In this document: piece after piece, positions 5,667 to 11,496 of the stretch
Layout: each line of letters starts with the position of its first letter
Position numbering within the stretch: position 1 is the stretch's first letter
From: Colimorpha sp045598945
GTDB taxonomy: Bacteria > Bacteroidota > Bacteroidia > Bacteroidales > P3
Assembly: GCA_045598945.1 (NCBI GenBank)
Contig: JAZRVD010000042.1
Location: 1-11,496, forward strand
Direction: 5' to 3'
DNA: 11,496 nucleotides
Translations under genes and position numbers: made by a program
Notes under the pieces: generated by a model
The model's input: the letters and a program-made list of their open reading frames with translations, nothing else
Told to the model about the DNA's origin: nothing
Database searches by the model: none

Positions 5667-7008
5667 ACAAACTATATCCAATATAACTATGTGGCGTTAT
5701 ACTCTTTATACGTTTCTTTACCTCTTCCCCAACATCCAACGTCTCCACAAACGAAGCAATAGTCTCTGGCGTAACCTTGCTATTTGTTCGCGTCAATTCC
5801 TTCAACGCCTCATAAGGGTTAGGATATCCCACACTGCGCAATATCGTCTGTATCGCCTCCGCCACAACAGCCCAATTACTGTCCAAATCATCATATATCG
5901 CCTGCTCATTCAACAACAACTTATTCAACCCTTTCTCTATTGATGACAACGAAATAATAGTATGAGCTATCGGAACACCTATATTCCTGCTCACCGTCGA
6001 ATCTGTCAAATCTCTCTGCATTCGCGATATTGGTAGCTTATGACTCAAATGTTCAAAAATAGCATTAGCCAACCCAAGATTACCTTCAGCATTCTCAAAA
6101 TCTATCGGATTAACTTTATGCGGCATTGCAGAACTGCCAACTTCTCCTGCTTTTATCTTCTGCTTGAAATACTCCATCGACACGTATGTCCATATATCTC
6201 TACACAAATCTATCAATATCACATTCAACCGTTTGCAACAATCAAAGAATGATGCCATAAAGTCATAATTCTCTATCTGTGTAGTATACGCCAATCTTTC
6301 CAAACCCAAAGCCTCTGATACAAATGTATCACCAAACAATCTCCAATTATTTATCGGATACGCTGCCAAATGTGCATTAAAGTTACCTGTCGCTCCTCCA
6401 AACTTCGCACAAAATGGAATACTATCCAAGCTAACCAACTGTCTACGCAGACGATAGGCAAAGACCTTTATCTCTTTTCCCAATGTTGTAGGCGATGCCG
6501 GCTGGCCATGTGTATGCGCCAACATCGCTATATCTTTCCATTCCTGCGCTCTTTCATCAAGCATCATCAACACGCGCTCGTATGCCGGACGAAGCACCTG
6601 CTCATAACATTCCTTCATCGACAATGGAACTGACGTATTGTTAATATCCTGCGAGGTAAGGCCAAAATGTATAAACTCTTTATACTCACTCAACCCTAAA
6701 GCATCAAAATGACGTTTTAGATAATACTCAACAGCCTTGACATCATGATTGGTTGTCTTTTCTATCTCTTTTATCTCTTCAGCATCTTTTTCCCCAAAAG
6801 TAAGATAAATATCTCTTAATTGCTGTTTTTTACCCTCCGTCAGCATAGCTTTAGCAAAGCCAAGCTCCTCATTTAGAGCTATAAAATACTCTATCTCTAC
6901 TCGTACTCTGTAACGTATCAACGCACCTTCTGAAAAATAAGATGCCAGCATTTCAACCTTGCCACGATAGCGTCCGTCTATCGGCGTTATTGCATTCAAT
7001 GTATTCAT
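5665..7008 (-). CDS. purB: Adenylosuccinate lyase
   Basis: The 447 residues match the longer, E. coli-like PurB class. It splits adenylosuccinate to AMP and SAICAR to AICAR, giving fumarate, in cytosolic purine synthesis. Visible marks of the fumarase/aspartase superfamily are TTNHDVKAVEYYL (85-97), HFGLTSQDINNTS (114-126), AHTHGQPASPTTLGKE (164-179, with the catalytic His region), and the flexible signature loop GSSAMPHKVNPIDFENAEGN (291-310) with the catalytic Ser at 292/293. All expected key residues are present. It is the last gene of the six-gene unit, 12 bp after the phosphatase gene, and ends in the bidirectional terminator. No purine-responsive element is seen near it, so its expression probably follows the upstream promoter. 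Confidence 0.97.
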   Translation of the reverse strand: MNTLNAITPIDGRYRGKVEMLASYFSEGALIRYRVRVEIEYFIALNEELGFAKAMLTEGKKQQLRDIYLTFGEKDAEEIKEIEKTTNHDVKAVEYYLKRHFDALGLSEYKEFIHFGLTSQDINNTSVPLSMKECYEQVLRPAYERVLMMLDERAQEWKDIAMLAHTHGQPASPTTLGKEIKVFAYRLRRQLVSLDSIPFCAKFGGATGNFNAHLAAYPINNWRLFGDTFVSEALGLERLAYTTQIENYDFMASFFDCCKRLNVILIDLCRDIWTYVSMEYFKQKIKAGEVGSSAMPHKVNPIDFENAEGNLGLANAIFEHLSHKLPISRMQRDLTDSTVSRNIGVPIAHTIISLSSIEKGLNKLLLNEQAIYDDLDSNWAVVAEAIQTILRSVGYPNPYEALKELTRTNSKVTPETIASFVETLDVGEEVKKRIKSITPHSYIGYSL

Positions 7009-7020
7009 TATTTTACTTTT

Positions 7021-7794
7021 TTATATTTTTTTCACTTCTATATCCACACCTTCCATCCTGCTATTCATAAATTCATACTTCTCCAACACCTTCCACAACG
7101 TCCTGCTCTTTGTGGCATCACGCAACGCCTTTGCATATACCTCGTTATGCATATCTGTACCTAAAAAGTCTATCCATCCTCTATCTATCATATCCAATGC
7201 CTTCCGCTTTGCCTCTCTACCATAAAAACCACTCAGCGACAAAACATTGCACTGAAATAACACTCCTTGATCTTTTAATTTTTCCAACTGCTTTGAATTA
7301 TTGTCTAAATACACATACCTCTCGGGATGTGCCAATATTACCTCTCTGTCTTGCATCTGCAAATCGTATATTGTTTGCTCAAAACCCATTCTTGGATGAT
7401 GCAATGACAACTCCAGCAATACATATTCCTCTTTCCCTATAGTTAAAAAACGATTCTTGTTTGCCCTCTGTTCAAAACTATCGTCTATCCTATACTCGCC
7501 ACCTACACCTATCAACTCCATCTCTATACCCTCACCGCGAATTACTTTACACATCTCCAAATACCTTTGCTTTATATCCTCTTCATCATTTGGAAATCGC
7601 GGGAACTGAAAATGCGGAGTAACATATATCTTTTTATATCCCACTTCCCACATTGTCCTTATACACGACATCGTCATCTCTATACTCTTCGACCCATCAT
7701 CTACACCTGGCAACAGATGATTGTGCATATCTACACCCAATATTTCAAATATCGGGTCCACCTTTGACTTAAACAAATTAAAAATACTCAACAT
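7021..7794 (-). CDS. PHP-type protein-tyrosine phosphatase (CpsB/CapC/YwqE family)
   Basis: A 257-residue cytosolic protein with the metal ligands of the PHP phosphatase family: DMHNHLLPGVDDG (22-34, with His24 and His26), VTPHF (58-62, His61), GGEYRID (98-104, Glu100), ILAHPERY (153-160, His156) and LGTDMHN (211-217, Asp214 and His216). Enzymes of this family use a metal cluster, usually manganese, to dephosphorylate the tyrosine-rich tail of the Wzc/CpsD kinase that controls capsule and exopolysaccharide chain export. No kinase gene is in the window. The gene lies 14 bp after murA and 12 bp before purB, so it is co-transcribed with housekeeping genes rather than with the glycan cluster at 1-3595. 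Family assignment is secure; the kinase partner is inferred. Confidence 0.93.
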   Translation of the reverse strand: MLSIFNLFKSKVDPIFEILGVDMHNHLLPGVDDGSKSIEMTMSCIRTMWEVGYKKIYVTPHFQFPRFPNDEEDIKQRYLEMCKVIRGEGIEMELIGVGGEYRIDDSFEQRANKNRFLTIGKEEYVLLELSLHHPRMGFEQTIYDLQMQDREVILAHPERYVYLDNNSKQLEKLKDQGVLFQCNVLSLSGFYGREAKRKALDMIDRGWIDFLGTDMHNEVYAKALRDATKSRTLWKVLEKYEFMNSRMEGVDIEVKKI

Positions 7795-7808
7795 ATCTTT
7801 TATTTATT

Positions 7809-9161
7809 TTATTCAATTCGAACTATATTCGCACCAACAGCACGCAACCGCTCGTCTATATACTGATATCCCCTATCTATCTGTTCTATATTATCTATTA
7901 CGCTCTTACCATCAGCACTCAATGCCGCTATCAACAACGACACTCCAGCCCTAATATCTGGTGATACCATATTTACACCTCGCAAATTATACCGCCTATT
8001 CAAACCTATAACAGTTGCCCTATGCGGATCGCACAATATTATCTGCGCCCCCATATCTATCAACTTGTCCACAAAAAACAACCTGCTCTCAAACATCTTT
8101 TGATGTATTAACACACTACCCTTTGCCTGCGTAGCCACCACCAACGCAATACTTATCAAGTCTGGCGAAAAACCTGGCCATGGCGCATCAGCTATTGTCA
8201 TTATAGAACCGTCCATAAACCTCTCTATCTCGTAACTCTGCTGACTCGGCACATACAAGTCATCTCCCTTTTGCCATACCTCTACTCCCAACCTTCTAAA
8301 GACCTGTGGTATCAATCCTAAATGCTCTACCTGTGCATTCTTTATCGTTATATCACCTTGTGTCATCGCCGCCATGCCTATAAAACTGCCTATCTCTATC
8401 ATATCCGGCAACAACCTATGCCTGCAACCATGCAACTCCTTCACTCCCTCTATCGTCAACAGATTAGACCCTACACCTTTTATATTCGCACCCATGGCAT
8501 TCAACATATTGCACAACTGATACACATAGGGCTCACACGCAGCATTCATTATTGTTGTTACTCCCTCCGCCATTACCGACGCCATTATTATATTCGCCGT
8601 TCCTGTTACACTCGCTTCATCCAACAGCATATAACACCCTCTTAACTTATCCGCCTTTACTTCACAACAACTTACCAACATTCTCTCCTCTCCTTGCACT
8701 GCGCACATCTTTTGTTCCACAATAGCACCAAGCTTTTGAAAACCTATATAATGTGTGTCTAACCTTCTTCTCCCTATCTTGTCCCCACCAGGTTGAGGCA
8801 ATATAGACTTCCCACACCTCGCAAGCAACGGACCAACCAACATTATACTTCCCCTCAACATCATTGCCTGATTCATAAACTCATACGTCTCAAATACTCC
8901 TTCTTCTATTTCCTCTGCCTGAAACTCAAAAGTTCTCTCCCACTTGTTTTCTCCTTTGTGCAACTCACATACCTTTACTCCTATCAACTGCAACAAATCT
9001 ATCAACTTATTTACATCTCTTATATTCGGTATGTTTTCTACTACAACCTTGTCTTTTGTCAATAATACGGCACACAACACCTGCAAGGCTTCATTTTTTG
9101 CTCCTTGCGGTACTATATCTCCTTTTAACTTATTACCTCCTACTATCTCAAATGACGACAT
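7809..9161 (-). CDS. murA: UDP-N-acetylglucosamine 1-carboxyvinyltransferase, Asp-type active site
   Basis: A 450-residue protein that joins enolpyruvate from PEP to UDP-GlcNAc, the first committed step of peptidoglycan synthesis in the cytosol. Visible residues are GAKNEAL (20-26, with the Lys22-Asn23 pair), MLRGSIMLVGPLLARCG (101-117), the active-site loop PGGDKIGRRRLDTH (124-137), APWPGFSPDLIS (equivalent of the E. coli Asp305 region), FESRLFFVDKL (Arg331 region) and SPDIRAGVSLL (Asp369/Arg371 region). The loop has Asp127 where E. coli has Cys115, the residue alkylated by fosfomycin, so the enzyme should be insensitive to that drug; as far as I recall this is usual in the phylum. The gene starts 3 bp after the DUF4290 gene, suggesting translational coupling, and is 14 bp ahead of the phosphatase gene. 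Confidence 0.97.
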   Translation of the reverse strand: MSSFEIVGGNKLKGDIVPQGAKNEALQVLCAVLLTKDKVVVENIPNIRDVNKLIDLLQLIGVKVCELHKGENKWERTFEFQAEEIEEGVFETYEFMNQAMMLRGSIMLVGPLLARCGKSILPQPGGDKIGRRRLDTHYIGFQKLGAIVEQKMCAVQGEERMLVSCCEVKADKLRGCYMLLDEASVTGTANIIMASVMAEGVTTIMNAACEPYVYQLCNMLNAMGANIKGVGSNLLTIEGVKELHGCRHRLLPDMIEIGSFIGMAAMTQGDITIKNAQVEHLGLIPQVFRRLGVEVWQKGDDLYVPSQQSYEIERFMDGSIMTIADAPWPGFSPDLISIALVVATQAKGSVLIHQKMFESRLFFVDKLIDMGAQIILCDPHRATVIGLNRRYNLRGVNMVSPDIRAGVSLLIAALSADGKSVIDNIEQIDRGYQYIDERLRAVGANIVRIE

Positions 9162-9164
9162 ACT

Positions 9165-9767
9165 CTATTTCTTTTTACGTTTATGTTTCTGCTTTTTTTC
9201 CTGACTTTCCTCTGCATGCACCTCATCTTCATACAAAACTATCTCCTGTTCACCCATATCACTAATTCCTCCTTCACTCAACTCCATCAACTGTTTTCTT
9301 ATCACATCATCTCCCACTTGCTCATTATTATACAGCTTATACAATCGTTTCATATTTTGTGCCAACAGCTTTATCAACTCCTCACGTTCTTCTCCCTCTT
9401 CATATGTACTAACACTCCTCACCATACTTTCCAACAACTTGCCATAATGCCCATATTTTGCCCTTTCCTTGCTCACTTCTATCCTTTCAGGAGAAAAATG
9501 CAACGTTTTGCTATTCACCTCCTCATACGGATAATCTACATCCAACTCACCTTTCGACATTATCATCAAATGATCCCATAACTTATGTTTATAGTCTGAA
9601 CTGTCACGCACATGAGTATTTACCTGCGACATAACACCTATTATAGACTCCACCACTTTATTACGCTTGTCTCTATCCTCTATACTTTTTGCATACTCTA
9701 CCAACTTGCGCACATTTCTGCCATAATCTATAAACTCCAATTTTTCTCTCTGTGTATTATATTCCAT
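9165..9767 (-). CDS. DUF4290 domain protein, MurA-linked
   Basis: A 200-residue soluble protein. The N-terminal part (MEYNTQREKLEFIDYGRNVR, then KLVEYAKSIEDRDKRNKVVE) and the following VNTHVRDSSDYKHKLWDHLMIM stretch are typical of DUF4290, a family of unknown function that in Bacteroidota is usually next to murA, as here (3 bp gap). No signal peptide or membrane span is seen, and it appears largely helical. Residues 150-192 are acidic and the last eight are nearly all Lys/Arg (KHKRKKK), suggesting a flexible charged tail that could bind nucleic acid or membrane phospholipid; that is inference. The conserved pairing hints at a role in peptidoglycan precursor supply or its control, but no biochemical function is known to me. 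Confidence 0.85.
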   Translation of the reverse strand: MEYNTQREKLEFIDYGRNVRKLVEYAKSIEDRDKRNKVVESIIGVMSQVNTHVRDSSDYKHKLWDHLMIMSKGELDVDYPYEEVNSKTLHFSPERIEVSKERAKYGHYGKLLESMVRSVSTYEEGEEREELIKLLAQNMKRLYKLYNNEQVGDDVIRKQLMELSEGGISDMGEQEIVLYEDEVHAEESQEKKQKHKRKKK

Positions 9768-9778
9768 TTCTTACATTT

Positions 9779-10399
9779 TTACCAATTCATATATCCATAC
9801 ATATTCCTCCCCCACATTTCATCATACATCATACCATTAACAAACGGCATACCAAAATAATACGGCATCATCATACCTATTCCTTCTACCCTATAATATT
9901 CAAAATAGATACTTAAAAGACTTTTCTCTGACAATTTATAATTTATATTTCCTTGAAAACCTATAGCACTACTTTTATGCAATCCTTTTTCTCCATAATA
10001 TGACATCACGCCACCATCAATATAAAACAAAGTAGCTGCTACAAGCATCCTTTCTGATATTTTATACATTCCTCCAACACTCAATATTTTTACTCCTTTT
10101 CTACGTCTTGGCGACAAATCCCTACTTCTCTCCATACTACAATCACCCATCAACCTTTGATTCATCAAACCTACTCCAAAATTTAATACAAAATTCTCAT
10201 TAACCTTATAATCTATTTCTACATTCATATTATTATACGTCATACCTAAACCATATCCATCTATAACTCCCATACCTGCACTAACCATTCCACCTACCCT
10301 ACCCTCTTCATCATCACTCACTCGCCTATATTGACCTTTTACAATTACACCACTACACACCATCAAAATAAAACATATTATAGTCAAACACCTTTTCAT
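9779..10399 (-). CDS. Small exported outer-membrane-like protein, Met-rich C-terminus
   Basis: A 206-residue protein I do not recognise as a named family. It starts with a signal peptide (MKRCLTIICFILMVCSGVIV, with likely cleavage after KG, before QYRR). The LMVC stretch is a poor lipobox because Val precedes the Cys. After a short polar region come alternating, Gly-rich, amphipathic segments such as VEIDYKVNENFVLNFGVGL, GVKILSVGGMYKISERMLVAATLFY and SLLSIYFEYYRVEG. These look like antiparallel beta strands of a small outer-membrane barrel, and the protein ends in Trp, consistent with a C-terminal beta signal. The last 35 or so residues hold nine Met (GIGMMMPYYFGMPFVNGMM and onward). It sits 10 bp after the pseudouridine synthase gene and 11 bp before the DUF4290 gene, so it is in the same operon. 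Location in the outer membrane is inferred. Confidence 0.65.
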   Translation of the reverse strand: MKRCLTIICFILMVCSGVIVKGQYRRVSDDEEGRVGGMVSAGMGVIDGYGLGMTYNNMNVEIDYKVNENFVLNFGVGLMNQRLMGDCSMERSRDLSPRRRKGVKILSVGGMYKISERMLVAATLFYIDGGVMSYYGEKGLHKSSAIGFQGNINYKLSEKSLLSIYFEYYRVEGIGMMMPYYFGMPFVNGMMYDEMWGRNMYGYMNW

Positions 10400-10409
10400 A
10401 ACATACTAT

Positions 10410-11279
10410 TTATAATTCCATCAATCTCATAAAACTTTCTGGTATCTTTGTCTCAAATTCCAACTTCTTTTTCAATATTGGATGGACAAAACATAACTTA
10501 TATGCATGTAACGCCAATCTATTAATAGGAGAGACATCTTCTTTATATCCATACATCGGATCATGCACTACAGGATGTTTCATTTCTCTTAAATGAACCC
10601 TTATCTGATTTCTCCTTCCTGTATCCAACTTCAAATCCAACATTGTATATCTTCTACTTCTACTTATCACTCTATAATTTGTTATTGCCTCTTTTCCCCC
10701 ATTATCTTCATTAGACGACAATACACAATATTTTCCATCCGTCAGCCAACTCCTTATAACTCCACTATCTTCTTCAACATTTCCCCATGCCACTGCCACA
10801 TACTTTCTATCATATACCATTCCCTTCCAATCTTCTTCAAATTGCCTCGACACCTCTTTTGTTTTTGACACTATCATCAATCCAGACGTATCCCTATCCA
10901 ATCTATGAACTATATGTGCATGACACTTCTTATGTGTATATACAAAATACTTATTCAGCACAGATATTACTGTCTCGTCTTTTACATTTTTACTATACGA
11001 CAACAAGCCTTCTTTCTTATTTACAACCAACAAATATTCATCTTCATATACTATATCCAATCCTCGAGGTGTAAATCTTTCATAATATCCCCTCTTTTCC
11101 AAACTTACAATCATGCCAGCATGTAAAGGAAAATTAAACTGCGATACCTTTCTCCCATCTACATACACCTCATGCGCCATTATCTCTTTCAACTTCGTTC
11201 TACTTACACCTACAAGCTTTTTCCTTAAAAACTCCATCAACTCATCACTTTCTTCAACTCTATATTCTATTTTCTTCAT
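10410..11279 (-). CDS. RluA/RluD-family pseudouridine synthase
   Basis: A 289-residue protein with an N-terminal S4-like RNA-binding domain (about 12-62, SRTKLKEIMAHEVYVDGRKV) and a RluA-type catalytic domain. The catalytic motif HRLDRDTSGLMIVSKT (125-140) contains the nucleophile Asp128. GRRNQIRVHL (221-230) and HPVVHDPMYG (235-244) are further family motifs. Such enzymes convert specific uridines in 23S rRNA (or tRNA) to pseudouridine; the target position cannot be told from the sequence. It is the first gene of the six-gene unit. A GGAG sits a few bases before the ATG at 11279, unusually clear for this phylum. The perfect parS at 11291-11306 lies 11 bp upstream of the start, on top of the probable promoter. 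Confidence 0.92.
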   Translation of the reverse strand: MKKIEYRVEESDELMEFLRKKLVGVSRTKLKEIMAHEVYVDGRKVSQFNFPLHAGMIVSLEKRGYYERFTPRGLDIVYEDEYLLVVNKKEGLLSYSKNVKDETVISVLNKYFVYTHKKCHAHIVHRLDRDTSGLMIVSKTKEVSRQFEEDWKGMVYDRKYVAVAWGNVEEDSGVIRSWLTDGKYCVLSSNEDNGGKEAITNYRVISRSRRYTMLDLKLDTGRRNQIRVHLREMKHPVVHDPMYGYKEDVSPINRLALHAYKLCFVHPILKKKLEFETKIPESFMRLMEL

Positions 11280-11290
11280 TTTTTCTCCAC

Positions 11291-11306
11291 TGTTTCACGT
11301 GAAACA
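11291..11306. other. parS: parS centromere site 1
   Basis: TGTTTCACGTGAAACA is a perfect 16-bp palindrome and the exact consensus bound by chromosomal ParB (Spo0J) across bacteria. ParB loads here and spreads to form the partition complex. It lies between the pseudouridine synthase start and the second parS, 146 bp away centre to centre. No parA or parB gene is in the window. Confidence 0.95.
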
Positions 11307-11330
11307 TATTTTCACTATATTATTAACAAT
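11301..11330 (-). promoter_or_regulatory. Probable promoter of the six-gene unit, overlapping parS 1
   Basis: On the minus strand, ATTG (11330-11327) and TATGTTTC (11308-11301) are 18 bp apart, close to the Bacteroidota TTTG-N19-TAnnTTTG pattern with C in place of the last G. Start of transcription would be about 11294. Six bases of the -7 element lie inside the parS palindrome, so ParB binding could block it. No other promoter is visible before 11279. Confidence 0.4.
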
Positions 11331-11436
11331 TTTATCTCTATTTTCAACATCACTCACCACCATATCATATTAATTTTCACCTAATATATATATATAATCT
11401 ACTTCACATTTTTTTACTTCACTTATAAACATTCAA

Positions 11437-11452
11437 TGTTTCACGTGAAACA
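11437..11452. other. parS: parS centromere site 2
   Basis: A second perfect copy of TGTTTCACGTGAAACA, in the same repeat context as site 1. Two exact copies within 162 bp cannot be chance and mark a ParB loading cluster. Confidence 0.95.
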
Positions 11453-11496
11453 TATTTATTTTATCTTATCAACAATTTGAATGTGATTATTAACAA

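Larger units (their letters stand above)
11291..11478 (+). repeat. Two 42-bp direct repeats, each parS plus a DnaA-box-like 9-mer
   Basis: Unit 1 is 11291-11332 and unit 2 is 11437-11478. Each has the 16-bp parS, then TATTT within a 13-bp variable spacer, then TTATTAACA (11320-11328) or TTATCAACA (11466-11474) followed by ATTT. The 9-mers differ from the TTATCCACA DnaA box at two and one positions. A third TTATTAACA is at 11487-11495. Between the units is a (TA)n run at about 11383-11396. The architecture suggests a duplicated partition/origin element; calling the 9-mers DnaA boxes is tentative. Confidence 0.6.

Noticed and set aside
9779..10399. Lipoprotein assignment from the Cys in the signal peptide
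   Set aside because: The residue before the Cys is Val, which does not fit a lipobox; cleavage by signal peptidase I before the Gln is more likely.

Overview
The window looks like chromosomal DNA of a member of the Bacteroidota, most probably the order Bacteroidales. The evidence is the phylum-type promoter signals (TAnnTTTG at -7), weak or absent Shine-Dalgarno sequences, a DUF4290 gene directly upstream of murA, and a MurA with Asp in place of the usual catalytic Cys. I cannot name a genus.

Left part (1-3595, all minus strand): the promoter-proximal end of a surface-glycan cluster. It reads, in transcription order, DegT/StrS-type sugar aminotransferase, then Wzx-like flippase, then a MurB-like FAD enzyme cut by the window edge. 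Base composition is patchy: the aminotransferase is roughly half G+C, while the flippase and FAD gene are A+T-rich, as is common in exchanged glycan loci.

Leader region (about 3600-4170): a Bacteroidota-type promoter on the minus strand is followed by about 240 nt that fold by eye into three hairpins enclosed by an 8-bp closing stem and ending in a U-tract. I do not recognise it as a known RNA class. It is either a stand-alone small RNA or an attenuator-like leader of the glycan operon, and it is the best candidate here for something undescribed.

Middle (4126-5666, plus strand): two tandem tRNA-Ala genes (anticodons GGC and CGC) separated by a terminator-like hairpin, a PrsW-family intramembrane protease, and a 129-residue protein that keeps the two ends of a Bacteroidota methyltransferase family but lacks its SAM-binding middle. 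A two-way terminator closes this block.

Right part (11279 down to 5665, minus strand): a tightly packed six-gene unit with gaps of 14 bp or less. In transcription order it holds an RluA/RluD-type pseudouridine synthase, a small outer-membrane-like protein, DUF4290, murA, a PHP-type tyrosine phosphatase (CpsB/YwqE type) and purB. It mixes RNA modification, peptidoglycan precursor synthesis, glycan control and purine synthesis.

Right edge (11280-11496): two perfect 16-bp parS sites (TGTTTCACGTGAAACA), each the start of a 42-bp direct repeat that also carries a DnaA-box-like 9-mer. The first parS overlaps the likely promoter of the six-gene unit. The plus strand is C-rich and G-poor from about 4 kb rightwards regardless of gene direction. 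Together this suggests that the chromosomal origin/partition region lies just beyond the right edge.
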